Assembly (NCBI GenBank): GCA_031763025.1 | Contig: JASSKH010000003.1 | Span: forward strand, 1,975,001 to 2,039,000 | Direction of reading: 5' to 3' | From: Macrocystis pyrifera | Taxonomy: Eukaryota; Sar; Phaeophyceae; Laminariales; Laminariaceae | Length of the DNA: 64,000 nt | Shown here: positions 1-25,664 of the stretch, one piece after another | Numbering within the stretch: position 1 is the first letter of the stretch | Layout: every line of letters starts with the position of its first letter | The notes under the pieces: generated by a model | What the model was told of the DNA's origin: nothing | Databases searched by the model: none | What the model saw: only the letters and a program-made list of their open reading frames with translations | Translations under genes and position numbers: made by a program

Positions 1-75
1 TTGGTTTCGCCCCGTCCCCGACAAAAACTGCCCTCCCTCCCCCTTCTCCGCCATGTTCACGCCTCTTTTTCACAG

Positions 76-13928
<13,853 letters not shown>

Positions 13929-15677
13929 CTACGGCAAACCAAGGTTTTGGTGGGGTGTGGTGGGAAGAGGGGTAGGGGGGGGAGAGGGTAGGCATGTTCG
14001 GCGAAGATTGGTGGAGGGAGTTGTCTTGGGTCGTGTAGTTTTGGACGATTTTGGACGATGCTGACCTGTGTCAGATACCGGGTATGTATTGTTTTGTTGA
14101 TGGCTTTTGTTAAGTCGGGGGGTTTGATGTGGCGTTTGTGTGCGTGTACGATGATGGCCGATCGCGACTGGTAATGGGGTTTAGAGGCAGCTACATTGCA
14201 CAACCATGTGTTCATGACCAAGTAAGCGCATTTCGTGCCGGCGTAGTCCTCGTTGCGATGGTTGTTTTTTAGCGTGCTCCGACAGCCTGGTGATGAGTTT
14301 ACGGCTATCTATACTCGTATTGTTAACTACCCCTCCATCGTCTACCAGACACAACCATGAAGCAGGAACGACAAAGGTACCCCTCTTTTTCTTCGCGACA
14401 TTATTTCCTGAAAATACGGCAAACACGATGTATTTTTGCTGGTGTTATATGCACCTAGTGTTATTTCAGGTGCTGCTACGTGTTGTTTTTTTTTCGGGCT
14501 GCGACATTGTATCGTACAATCCCATTCCGACTTGAATCGAATATCTTCTACTGTATTACCGCAGTAGTAAATACAGTAGTAGTCTCTCTTCTGTGACTCT
14601 GAACCAACAAGCACCCCACTTTCCATTCTTGAAGGCTCCTACTACTGTGCTTGCAACTTCTATCTTCCCTTGGCAAACCCTCGTTTTCCCTACTCCTCGC
14701 CAATGTTCCAGCTCCACGTCGTCATTGGTTGTATAAAGTGCTCCGGTTTCTTCGCTCCTTCCCCTATGAATAGTTAATAGCAGCCTGGCAGTCCCTCCGT
14801 GCCAGTTTGCGCCGGTGCACTCGGCGTGTGATCGCGACCTGGGTGGTCACGGAGATTACTTCGAAAAGCCGTTCTTTGCGGACGCCTTTCTTCGCCAAGG
14901 ACCCCCCCCCCCGTTCCTCCGACGATGCTTGCCACCACCACCTACCTGGTCAATCAGGTCGCTGCCTTTCTTTCCGAGGCGCCCAAAGCTTTTTTCACCG
15001 CGAGGATGGCGAGGTTTCGGCCCTCTCACAAGAAACCTGAAATCGGGCTCAGGCTGACTTTCTTAGTCTGGACTCTCCCGCGAAAGTACACTTTCTACTG
15101 CCGTAGTGTTTAGCCCCCCGAAAAGACGTTTTCCCTACGTCGAGTAGCACAATGGGCGGTGCCTTGTGCCCAGGCTGTAGCCACAGGAAGGGGTCTAAAT
15201 TTCTTCTTGAAAAGCTGAGAGTGTTCTTGTTTTTTCCAGATGATGTTCAGGTTGACTTTCTTGTTCAGTCACTTTCTTATGAGCGGGCCTGTGCTACTGC
15301 TGTCGTATGATACGCACATTTTTTATACGCGTATATACTACTGTACTACTGCTGTGTATATCTTCCGTTCTTTCTACCCGTCGACATCCAGCACAACCAG
15401 TGTCCGTGCCGATTCTTCAATCCTAGAAACGTGCAGGACAGAGAGCACAAAAACCAAACGACGGGAAAAAAAAAAAACTGAAACGAACGGAAGCTTCTTC
15501 TCTGTTTTCTCGGTCTGTTCTCGCATAGATGAGACCGTTCTTCTCGGAACGTCAAGGCTTCCTTTGACCTTATTAGTAGTGTACTATTAATACTCTACAG
15601 TAGTAGTTTTAGTACGAGAGCGGTCAGTCAATCAAAGGGTCAAACCCGTACCGGCGTACAGTAGGTTCGAGGTACCA
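13929..15677. other. Intergenic, 3' of IleRS; no gene recognised
   Basis: Presumed 3' UTR and intergenic DNA. Several open frames of 60-116 codons overlap here (for example 15240-15590), but none has family features, a codon pattern like the synthetase exons, or a convincing splice partner. Short words of the TACTGCTGTAGTA type recur. Confidence 0.5.
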
Positions 15678-15783
15678 TTGCGGGGGAACATAGTAAATCG
15701 GACCAAATATTGTTGGTAAAAATAGAGAAATATATAGGTTTTGGTGTGTACCGTGGGTCCTATTTACTATGGTCCCCCATAAT
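15678..15783 (+). mobile_element. M-family MITE, copy 4
   Basis: TTGCGGGGGAACATAGTAAA at the left and, inverted, TTTACTATGGTCCCCCATAA at the right; same internal ACCAAATATTGTTGGTAAA as copies 2 and 3. The only copy outside the IleRS introns. Confidence 0.75.
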
Positions 15784-16102
15784 ATTGATACCACATACCA
15801 GGTACTTACGAGTACATACTACCATTAATACTAATAGTAGGGGCGACGCAGGGCTAGCGCCACGGGCGGAGTCGTGGCCGTACCGCTATTAAAAGTAAGT
15901 CTGAAAATTAAAACTCATGCTATTAAAAATAGCGTTTTTTTTTTTTTTTTTTTTAGTCTGTACTTTCTTGACGTGCACCCCACCTCTATTATCAAGGATG
16001 AAAGATTGCACCCGTTGGCTACTTTACAGCAGAGGATATCCAGATCTCCATCCGACACCCCTGCCGTCAGCACCCACCCGCTTCGAGGGCAACTAGACAC
16101 CA

Positions 16103-16782
16103 GTGCCAGCAGCCAACAGCCAACAGCCGGTAGCGGAAGGAGGAGATGGCGGACGATGCAGCGGCACAGTATTGATAGTTGTTGCAGCAGGGGCAGAGAC
16201 AACCAACAACAAGAACAAGCAGGGCGGAGGAAATGGGCTCATCAGCGGCTTGGCCGGCAACGTCCTGCGCAGTGGAGGAAATCTGTTGAAATGGGCGGTA
16301 CGATCGGCGAGCCCGTCGAGCAGGGTGGGGTCGGGCAACAGGAGGACGGGGCAGTGCCCCAGCAAACGGAAGCCGAACCAGCCGCATCATCATCATCGTC
16401 ATCAGGAGAAGAACCAGGGAGCGCGTCTGATGATACTGCTGTCAAGCTGGTGGATGGTGCACCATCAGCGGACGATGGCTTGGCGGTGGCTCCGCACCAA
16501 CTCGGAGCAGGAGCAAGCCCTGTAGACGGAGCAGATCCTGCTGCGAAGGTGGGGGAGGAAGAGGGCGGGCGTGCTCCTGCTGGAGCGATAGGCAGCACGC
16601 GCGGCCGCGCCACCGCCGCCCTCATCAATGCCTTGGAGTCCCGCTGCTTTTGGGGAGTAATTCTGGCCCTGGTTCTTGCAGGGGTCGTCCTGGGTGTCAT
16701 GGCATGCCGCTTCTTCCTTGTCTTGGCTGGGTTGTCAGCTGGAGGGAACAGGTGCGGCGGCGGTTCTGTGTTACAACAATAA
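16103..16782 (+). pseudogene. Possible small membrane-protein gene, frame broken
   Basis: I do not recognise it. In the frame starting at 16103 the stretch GLISGLAGNVLRSGGNLLKW reads like an amphipathic segment. After about 16300 that frame turns to basic low complexity, while another frame (open from 15874 to 16782) becomes acidic and serine-rich (SSSSSSGEEPGSASDD). That second frame ends in a hydrophobic stretch of about 30 residues (CFWGVILALVLAGVVLGVMA) and a short polar tail, as in a tail-anchored protein. A 1-2 base indel or a very short intron near 16300 would join the two. An ATG in good context at 16146 runs into a stop after nine codons. It could equally be chance open frames in GC-rich DNA. 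Confidence 0.3.
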
Positions 16783-16895
16783 TATTGCTGTCGTCGTGCT
16801 TATTTATGTACTCATGGATCAAAGTCTTTTTCGGGCGAGGCGGGGCGGGTGCGTGAGATTTTGTCTCGTACAAGGTACATCCGAAAAATCTTAAT

Positions 16896-16924
16896 GGGGG
16901 GGGGGGGGGGGGGGGGGGGGGGGG
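16896..16924. repeat. Poly-G tract (about 29 G)
   Basis: Longest uninterrupted homopolymer in the window; strong G-quadruplex potential and an uncertain true length. Confidence 0.9.
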
Positions 16925-18349
16925 TGCCGTCGTGTTGTGTCGTGTGTTGCTGTTTTTTCGGTGTCGCAAATAGCATTACCCTTTCTATCCATCGTCATCG
17001 AGCCTCGTACAGCAGTTCAGCAGTTACTGTAGTAGTACCGTAGTACAGTACCAGGTATTGCAGCAGTACGCACTAAAGTTTTGTTTCATAAAGGTTTGTA
17101 CGGTGTTTACCTGTTGCGTATGATACGTATACGTACACAGACAAGATGTTCTGCGCGTACAACAGACAATATAGTTGTAGACTGCTGAAATCATATGCTG
17201 TTGTGCACTTCTTGTATGTCAACTATACCTCATGATGGTGGCCAGAATTCAGGCGGTTTTACACGATGCATGTGGTGTTCACTAACTGGTACTATGTACC
17301 CGTAGTTTACTTCAGAGTACGAGCGGTAAAACCGACTGCAAACAACAAAACTACTACCGTGTGTTAGCCTTGGGTATGCACGTGTATATTTTATACCCGA
17401 GACGGATCCTATCATACTGTGGTACTATAAATACGATAGTACAGCAGCAGCAATTCAAACAAGAGAACCGTGTTCGATGGGTACAGCAGACAGGTCATCA
17501 TGCACGTAATCTCCGCCAGTAGATGTACCGGTACGACAGGTAGTCAGGTCGTACGCGTCATCCTGAACGAGGAAACATCGGGCAAAAATAATTTATCTGT
17601 CCCTACAGATTTACTGTTGTAGTGCTGCACAGCAGAACTGTCAGCTCCTGCCTGTGGGCATGTTTCAGCTCCTCCTCCCTACATATATTTCCACTTCCAC
17701 ACACAGCCCTTACGCTGTACCAGGGGTACCAAGTATCTATCACCTATCCAAAATGGTGCAGGTGTGCAGGTAGGTCCTCATCTGTAGCGATGGAGATCTG
17801 TCCGACGCATGGGGTGTTTCTGAACATTGACTAAAAACTTGTACAACAGCAATAGTTAATATTATGTTGCAGTGAAATACCGCAGAGGGCTGTACGTAGT
17901 GAGTGGGATCGGATGCATGGCTATGGGTATCAAACGCTCCGGGAGGAGTCCGGAGAGGGTGTGTTGGGTGTTGTACAAAGTGCTGTAGTCCACGTTTCTT
18001 ATCCTATTACTCGGCGTTTCCGAATAGGAATTCGCTTCTTATTATCTCGTTTGGGGCGTCGATCGCTGCTGTTTCTTGGACTGTAATATATTATACCAGG
18101 TATATAGTAGTAGGCGTTGCGGTTGTATGCGTGTAGATTTGGAGCGTTGGATTGAGAGGGATGGCTGGTAGAAGTTGCCTCTGAAAATGAGTTGTGATTA
18201 CCCCACAAGTGGGGTCAAAAATCGAAAGAACTCGGATACTCAACCTCAAATTATTGTTCCTGGCACCTGGTGTGCGATACTCGAAGTGTTTTTTTTTCCA
18301 ACAACAGAAGAATCCAATATAATAGCTATTTTTCGTCTCTCATTTACGC
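16925..18349. other. Unique non-coding stretch before the satellite
   Basis: No gene seen. It contains two exact copies of the dispersed 9-mer TACC(A/T)GGTA (17049, 18094) and a near miss at 17718, plus TACTGTAGTAGTA-like words. It ends abruptly where a truncated G element begins. Confidence 0.5.
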
Positions 18350-18790
18350 GCATGCTGGAACACTCTGTACGTCGATGTGGTGGGTCTGAAAATTACCGCA
18401 CGATAGTATTACCCAATTTTGGGCACCCTCCAGCGGGTGCGGTCGCGTACCCTCCAGAGGGTTTCTATCGTGACGTCGGCCTCCAGAGCATGCGCGACCG
18501 ACCACTCTGTACGTCGGTGTGGTGGGTCTAAAATTTACCGCACGATAGTATCGGCCAATTGTGGGCACCCTCCAGCGGGTACGGTCGCATGTCCTCCAGA
18601 GGATTTCTATTGTGACGTCGGCCGCCAGAGCATGCGCGGCCGACCACTCTGTACGCCGGTGTGGTGGGTCTAAAATTTACCGCACGATAGTATACCCCAA
18701 TAGTATAGCCCAATTTTGGGCACCCTCCAGAGAGAAATATATTTTGTGCCCTCCAGAGGGTGTTTGGTGGTAGCCGATAAGCCACGTGTG
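18350..18790 (+). mobile_element. G element, copy 1, 5'-truncated (right end only)
   Basis: Begins at GGAACACTCTGTACG, followed by two full and one partial 142 bp tandem units, then ends with the G terminal sequence GCCACGTGTG and GATC. Each 142 bp unit carries ACCCTCCAGCGGGT, ACCCTCCAGAGGGT, TGACGTCGGC and TTTACCGCACGATAGTAT. The left part is missing, and unique sequence lies directly against it. Confidence 0.75.
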
Positions 18791-19450
18791 GATCGTTCAA
18801 CGATCGGAAGAAAAAGGATCGTCGACAACAATCGTAAAAAAGGATCGTTCAACGATCACAAAAAAGGATCGTTCAACGATCATAAAAAGGGATCGTTCAA
18901 CGACCGTGAAAAAAGGATCGGTCAACGATCATCAAAAGGATCGTTGATCGATCGTAAAAAGGGATCGTTAAATAAATGATCGTTCAGCGATCGTGAAAAA
19001 GCATCGTTTAACGATCGCAAAAAAGGATCGTTCAACGATCATAAGAAAGGATCGTCGGATGATCGTTCAACGATCGTAAAAAAGGATCGTTCAACGATCT
19101 TAAAAAGGGATCGTTCAACGATCGCTAAAACGGATCGTTCAACGACCGGAAAAAAGGATCGTCGACTACGATCGTAAAAAAGGATCGTTAAAAAAAGGAT
19201 CGTTCAACGATCGTGAAAAGGATCGTTGAACGATTATAAAAAGGGATCGTTCAACGATCGTAAAAAAGGATCGTTGAACGATCGTCAAAAGGGATCGTTA
19301 AATAAATGATCGTTCAACGATCGTTAAAAGGCATATCGTTTAACGATCGTAAAAAAGGATCGTCCAACGATCATAAAAAAAAGGATCGTCAGATTGATCG
19401 TTCAACGATCGTAAAAAAAAAAGATCGTTCATCGATCATAAAAAGGGATC
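18791..19450 (+). repeat. Palindromic satellite A, block 1
   Basis: Tandem 22-24 bp units GGATCGTTCAACGATC plus an A-rich spacer (GTAAAAAA or ATAAAAAA). The core GATCGTTCAACGATC is its own reverse complement except for the central base. Forward orientation here means the spacer reads AAAAAAGG. Confidence 0.95.
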
Positions 19451-21153
19451 CACACGTGGCCAATCGGCTACCACCAAACACCCTCTGGCGGGCAAAAATA
19501 TCTTTCCTCTGGAGGGTGCCCAAAATTGGGCTAGACTATCGTGCGGTAAATTTTAGACCCTCCACCCCGACGTACAGAGTGGTCGGCCGCGCACGCTCTG
19601 GAGGCCGACGTCACAATATAAACCCTCTGGAGGGTATGCGACCGTACCCCCTGGAGGGTGTCCAAAATTGGCCGATACTATCGTGCGGTAAATTTTAGAC
19701 CCACCACACCGACGTAAAGAGTGGTCGGCCGCGCACGCTCTGGACGCCGACGTCACGATAGAAACCCTCTGGAGGGTAGCATATCTTTCCCTCTGGAGGG
19801 TGCCCAAAATCGGAGAATACTATCGTGCGGTAATTTTCAGACCCACCACATGGACGTACAGAGTGTTCCGGCGCGAACCCTGTGGATGCTGACGGCATCC
19901 CCAAAACCCTCTGGAGGGTATGCGACCGTACTCGGAGGAGGGTGCCCAAAGAAGGGCGACCCTACAGTGCAGTCGAAAACGCACCCACCACACCGACATC
20001 CAGTGGGTTTCTACAGTGAACCGCCACGAGACGCCGACAGTCAGACGCGCCTCCTGTATGTATAAGTATGTGGAAACCGTAAACATTGTTGGTATGCTCT
20101 AAATTATGAATCTACTACATGTTTGCTTAATCCAACTGACCCTGTGTGGACATATATGTTTACACACGATGTCCTATATCTGCCACGACTTTAGAGACCA
20201 TACTGCGCCATGCAGACACCAGTTGCGAGCACGTAAGGTACAATATTGTACAGTATGCCGACCGTGCGGCGTGGTGCCGATACCCTACCCCTTGCGCCTC
20301 ATTCTCCCTCCTTCCTGCTCAATGCATCTACGTGCGTATGCTTCGGAGAAACCTATGCCTCTCTCTTTGACAAGTTCTACTTCAGTGCGCCACAACGAGG
20401 CAAAAGCACAACAACTCCCCACATGTCGTGGTTGAGCGAGTATCATGTGCCATTCACAAAATGTATCAACTGCCCTGTCTTTAGCTTTCACCGACGAACA
20501 TTTGCAATATAGGCAGCAGCCAGACACACAGATGTGGATATTGAAATTCACAGCATCAAGTGGCCAGAATACAAAACTGAACACGGCATCATCAGTCGAA
20601 CACAAGAGGGGGCATCAAATTGGCAACGTGTGGCAGATAAACATGCGCTTTGGACAGTACACCCTGCTGGCACTGCAACCGAATAGAGACGGGAGGCGCG
20701 TCTGACTGTCAGCGTCTCGTGGCGGTTCACCGTAGAAAGCGACTGGATGTCGGTGTGGTGGGTGCGTTTTTGACTGCACTGTAGGGTCGCTCTTCTTTGG
20801 GCACCCTCCTGCGGGTACGGTCGCATACCCTCCAGAAGGTTTTGGGGATGCCGTCAGCCTCCACAGGGTTCGCGCCGGAACACTCTGTACGTCCATGTGG
20901 TGGGTTTGCAAATTACCGCACGATAGTATTCCCCAATTTTGGGCACCCTCCAGCGGGTACGGTCGCGTACCCTCCAGAGGGTTTCTATTGTGACGTCGGC
21001 CTCAGCGCATGCGCGGCCGACCACTCTTTACGCCGGGGTGGTGTGTCTAAAATTTACCGCACGACAGTATCGGCCAATTTTGGGCACCCTCGAGAGAAAA
21101 AATATTTTGTGAACTCCAGAGGGTGTTTGGTGGTAGCCGATAGGCCACGTGTG
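19451..21153 (+). mobile_element. G element, copy 2, complete (1703 bp, both TIRs)
   Basis: The left end CACACGTGGCCAATCGGC continues for about 40 bp as an inverted copy of the right end at 21114-21153, with about two mismatches; GATC flanks both sides. Between the ends lie 142 bp subterminal repeats on both sides, in opposite orientation, rich in ACCCTCCAGAGGGT-type words, and a central body (about 20060-20780). No transposase is recognised. The ends resemble those of element E (16 of 19 positions). A CACTA/EnSpm-like element is my best guess, from the CACA start and the subterminal repeats. Confidence 0.8.
20246..20695 (+). pseudogene. Coding-like body of G element, interrupted by TAG
   Basis: One frame reads protein-like for about 85 codons (including ETYASLFDKFYFSAPQRGK and SWLSEYHVPFTKCINCPVFS), meets TAG at 20510-20512, and continues protein-like in the same frame (DVDIEIHSIKWPEYKTEHGI, then SRTQEGASNWQRVADKHALW). 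I recognise no family. The copies in G4 (24706 on) and G5 (49500 on) keep the same TAG. They could be descended from one already broken master, or the TAG could be the AG of a splice acceptor. Confidence 0.35.
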
Positions 21154-21491
21154 GATCGTTCAACGATCGGAAGAAAGGATCGTCGACAACGATCGTAAAA
21201 AAGGATCGTTCAACGATCATAAAAAAAGGATCGTTCAACGATCATAAAAAGGGATCATTCAACGATCGTGGAACAGGATCGTTCAACGATCATTAAAAGG
21301 ATCGTTGAACGATCGTAAAAAGGGATCGTTAAATAAATGATCGTTCGACGATCGCAAAACGGATCGTTGACAACGATCGTAAAAAGGGATCGTTCAACGA
21401 TCTTAAAAAAAGGATCGTCGGATGATCGTTCAACAATCGTAAAAAGGATCGGTCAACGACCAGAAAAAGGGATCGGTCAACGATCGTTAAA
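21154..21491 (+). repeat. Palindromic satellite A, block 2
   Basis: Forward-oriented 22-24 bp units between G copy 2 and D copy 1. The first units (GGAAGAAAGGATCGTCGACAA) match the satellite to the right of G copies 1, 3, 4 and 5. Confidence 0.95.
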
Positions 21492-22782
21492 AACATGATA
21501 TTCGTGAAACGAAGATCAAAACCTGCCAAGAAGAACAAGATATCCTCCAATGTAGCCGATCGGATCTTGTATGATATCACATCACATGATATTGTATGAT
21601 ATCGCACAGCAAAACGAATATTTAGGAACAGAAGAACAATACACCACATGATAACAATCGCACGCTGTGCTCGTGACATAAAGCAATGGTGCGCTCTGCC
21701 CTTAGCTCGGTTCGCTACGTCGCGCGTCAAGCAGCTTGTCCTCGCTCTCCAAAGCACATTCTTCGTGAACGAGACTGTTTGGAGGCGCTCTTCACGCTTT
21801 CGTTGTGAGGGAGTGGATTGAGGTTTCTCCGTCTTTGTCTGGAATATCTATCGAATAAATAAGAGAAAATAATACAGAATAATTTGATCGCAGCAACAAG
21901 CAGCAGCAGCAGCCATCGTCGTAGCCGCAAGCAGCGAAAACAGCAGCGGTAGTATTATAGTCGCAACTCGTAAGTGACAGCAGCTGCAGTAGCCAAGGCC
22001 GAAGCCACAGCAAGCAGCAGGGAGGGTAGTAGTAGTATATCTCAAGACGTGCGCCACTCTTTTATAGTAGCTAGCGCACGTAAGTCCAACGTTTGATGGG
22101 TCTGACTCTGTATGATACCTGATGATATCTCCGTTCTGTAAAAGCTTGACATACGCTTGTGCATGCACCCGACAACGGGACAGGCCGTTGTTTCAGATCG
22201 TACGCCTCGGGTCAGGTAGATAGCAAACATAACAGTAGATGTGTCAGCAGCAGTAGCAACAGCACCACCACCACCACCGGCGACACGTGCGGGGGGTGGG
22301 TGGGAGTGGTACTCAGCCTTTCGTATCATCGCAATGTAACTAACTGTCCAAAATCGATGTTTGCTTGACGATGATGCCGTCTACCGTACGACTGCGCCGA
22401 AGAGAGAGATGTGCCCAAACCGATTATAGGTAGCCGTACCGATCGCCCTGAAACAAGTCTGCGTGACAGTGTCAGCCTTCAAATTACACAATCGATAAGA
22501 GCCACAACAGGTACAGCCTGTTCTTTGATGCAAGATATGGCAGAAGCCAATTTGCCATAGAAGTCACAGAGTATATCGATTCTTCATCGATAAGGTGTGT
22601 ATCGATATTACACAACCGTTACGGTCGTAAGAAATTGATATGAGATATCATGAAGAGTCCGCCTTTTTTTCTGACACCTCTCCTCTTTTGAGCTCGTGTC
22701 TCTCCTCTTTCGGTCGCTTCTATGACCTGGAACTCTTGTTCTTCTTGAAAGGTTTTGTTCTTTGTTGCACGAATATCATGTT
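21492..22782 (+). mobile_element. D element, copy 1, complete (1291 bp)
   Basis: TIR of about 49 bp: AACATGATATTCGTGAAAC at the left and its inverted form CACGAATATCATGTT at the right. Internal marks are GATATC-rich inverted words near the left end, a CAG/CTG-rich middle (21895-22025), a (CAC)n run (22262-22280), and a right part with CAAATTACACAATCGATAAG. No transposase is recognised, and I see no clear target-site duplication. Confidence 0.8.
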
Positions 22783-23469
22783 AGGATCGTTCAACGATCG
22801 GAAAAAAGGATCGTTCAACGATCGTAAAAATGGATCGTTAAAAAAAGATCGTTCAACGATCGTAAGAAAGGATCGTTCAACGCTCGTAAGAAAGGATCGT
22901 TCAACGATCATAAAAAAAGGATCGTTAGATGATCGTTCAACTATCGGAAAATAAAGATAGTTAGAAAGCATCGTTCAACGATCGTAAAGACGATCGTTCA
23001 ACGATCATAAACAGGGATCGTTCGACGATCGTAAAAAAGGATCGTTCAACGATGGTAAGAGAAGAACGATCGTAAGAGAGGATCGTCCAACGATCGGAAA
23101 ATAAGGATCGTTAAAAAGCATCGTTCAACGATCGTAAAATAAGGATCGTTCAACGATCATAAACAGGGATCGTTCGACGATCGTAAAAAATGATCGATCA
23201 ACGATCGTTAAAGCGGATCGTTGAACGATCGGCAAAAAGGATCGTTGAACGATGGGCAAAAAGGATCGTTGAACGATCGTAAAATAGGGTCGTTCAACGA
23301 TCGTAAAAAAGGGTCGTTGAACGATCGTAAAAAAGGATCGTCAGACAAAGGATCGTTGAACGATCGGAGAAAAAGATCGTTAAATAAATGATCGTTCAAC
23401 GATGGCAAAAAAGGATCGTTCATCGATCATACAAAAGGATCGTTAGATGATCGTTCAACGATCGGAAAA
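22783..23469 (+). repeat. Palindromic satellite A, block 3
   Basis: Forward units with spacer variants (GGAAAATAAGG, GTAAAAAAGG, ATAAACAGGG). They recur in the same order as in later blocks, which shows higher-order organisation. Confidence 0.95.
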
Positions 23470-23679
23470 CTGACCCTGTACGAGGTCAACGAGTTGACCC
23501 CCGAACAGCATCTGACTGCCCTGACCCTGTGCAGGGTCCTCCGGTCGAACCCTGTACAGAGTCATGAGGAAGGGCTACCCCAATAGATGGTATACCCTGT
23601 ACGGGGTAGCACAAAACATATACCCTGTACAGGGTCCGTTACCTACCACCCCGTGGCTGGAACCGAGTGTCCACCTGTG
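23470..23679 (+). mobile_element. E element fragment 1 (right end)
   Basis: Matches 42405-42711 of the complete E element with an internal deletion: ACCCTGTACAGGGT-type words, ending CCGAGTGTCCACCTGTG. It joins satellite directly on the left, at exactly the same point as fragment 2 (24496). Confidence 0.75.
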
Positions 23680-23861
23680 ATGCCTCTCTCTTTGACAAAA
23701 GTTCTACGTCAATGCGCCACAACGAGGCAAAAGCACAACAACTCCCCACATGTCGTGGTTGAGCGTGTATCAAGTGCCATTCACAAAATGTATCAACTGC
23801 CCTGTCTTTAGCTTTCACCGACGAACATTGGTGTTTGGCGGTAGCCGATAGGCCACGTGTG
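23680..23861 (+). mobile_element. G element, copy 3, remnant
   Basis: A 150 bp piece of the G body (from ATGCCTCTCTCTTTGACAA to CACCGACGAACATT) is fused at 23829 to the last 32 bp of the G right end (GGTGTTTGGCGGTAGCCG to CACGTGTG). The 142 bp units are gone. Confidence 0.7.
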
Positions 23862-24495
23862 GACCGTTCAACGATCGGAAGAAAGGATCGTTGACAACGA
23901 TCGTAAAAAAGGATCGTTCAATGATCATATAAAGGATCGTTCAATGATCATAAAAAGGGATCGTTCAACGATGACCGTGAAAAAGGGTCGTTAACGCGAT
24001 CATAAAAAGGATCGTTGAAGGATCGTAAAAAGGGATCGTTAAATATATGATCGTTCAACGATCGTAAAATCGGATCGTTGACAACGATCGTAAAATGGGA
24101 TCGTCCAAGGATAATAAAAACGGATCGTCGGATGATCGTTCAACGTTCGTGCAAAAGGATCGTTCAATGATCATAAAATGGGATCGGTCAACGATCGTTA
24201 GAACGGATCGTTCAACGATCGTAAAAAAGGATCGTTAAAAAAAGGATCGTTGAACGATCGTATGAAAGGATCTTTCAACGATCATAGAAAAGGATCGTTA
24301 GATGATCGTTCAACGATCAGAAAATAGGTATCGTTAAAAAGCATTGTTCAACGATCGCAAAAAAATGGATCGTTCAACGGTCATATACAGGGATCATTCA
24401 ACGTTAGTAAGATAGGATCGTTAAACGATCGTTAAAACTGATCGTTCAACGATCGGAAAAAAGAATCGTTAGATGATCGTTCAACGATCGGAAAA
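23862..24495 (+). repeat. Palindromic satellite A, block 4
   Basis: Forward-oriented units; a more mutated set than block 3. Ends at the shared GATCGGAAAA/E junction. Confidence 0.95.
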
Positions 24496-24705
24496 CTGAC
24501 CCTGTACGAGGTCAACGAGGTGACCCCCGAACAGCATCTGGCTGCCCTGACCCTGTGCAGTGTCCTCCGGTCGAACCCTGTACAGGGCCATGAGAAAGGG
24601 CTACCCCGAGAGATAGTATACCCTGTACAGTGTAGCACAAAACATAAACCCTGTACAGGGTCCGTTACTTACCACCCCGTGGCTGGAGTCGAGTGTCCAC
24701 CTGTG
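24496..24705 (+). mobile_element. E element fragment 2 (right end)
   Basis: Near-identical to fragment 1, with the same left junction to satellite and the same right junction (CACCTGTG then ATGCCTCTCTC of G). The two fragments are therefore duplicates of one event. Confidence 0.75.
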
Positions 24706-25506
24706 ATGCCTCTCTCTTTGACAAGTTCTGCTTCAGTGCGCCACAACGAGGCAAAAGCACAACAACTCCCCACATGTCGTGTGGTTGAGCGAGTATCATG
24801 TGCCATTCACAAAATGTATCAACTGCCCTGTCTTTAGCTTTCACCGACGAACATTTGCAATATAGGCAGCGGCCAGACACACAGATGTGGATATTGAAAT
24901 TCACAGCATCAAGTGGCCAGAATGCAAAACTGAACACGGCATCATCAGTCGAACACAAGAGGGGGCATCACATTGGCAACCTGTGTCAGCCAAACACGCG
25001 CTTTGGACAACACACCCTGCTGGCACTGCAACCGAATAGAGACGGGAGGCGCGTCTGACTGTCAGCGTCTCGTGGCGGTTCACCGTAGAAAGCGACTGGA
25101 TGTCGGTGTGGTGGGTGCGTTTTCGACTGCACTGTAGGGTTGCCCTTCTTTGGGCACCCTCCTGCGGGTATACGGTCGCATACCCTCCAGAAGGTTTTGG
25201 GGATGCCGTCAGCCTCCACAGGGTTCATGCCGGAACACTCTGTACGCCCATGTGGTGGGTCTGCAAATTACCGCACGATAGTATTACCCAACTTTGGGCA
25301 CCCTCCAGCGGGTACGGTCGCGTACCTTCCAGAGGGTTTCTATTGTGACGTCGGCCTCCAGAGCGTGCGCGGCCGACCACTCTGTACATCGGTGTGGTGG
25401 GTCTAAAATTTACCGCACGATAGTATCGGCCAATTTTGGGCACCCTCGAGGGAAAGATATTTTGCCCTCCAGAGGGTGTTTAGTGGTAGCCGATAGGCCA
25501 CGTGTG
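24706..25506 (+). mobile_element. G element, copy 4, left part missing
   Basis: Carries the coding-like body (24706-25040), the transition TTTGGGCACCCTCCTGCGGG, two 142 bp units and the right terminus GGCCACGTGTG with GATC. Its left half is replaced by E fragment 2. Confidence 0.75.
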
Positions 25507-25664
25507 GATCGTTCAACGATCGGAAGAAAGGATCGTCGACAACAATCGTAAAAAAGGATCGTTCAACGATCATAATAAAGCATCGTTCAACGATCATAAA
25601 AAGGATCGTTCAACGATCACAAAAGCGGTTCGTTGGACGATCGTAAAAAAAGATCGTTAAATAA
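25507..25664 (+). repeat. Palindromic satellite A, block 5a
   Basis: Forward units, interrupted by element L at the TAA of a GTTAAATAAATGATCG variant unit. Confidence 0.95.
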
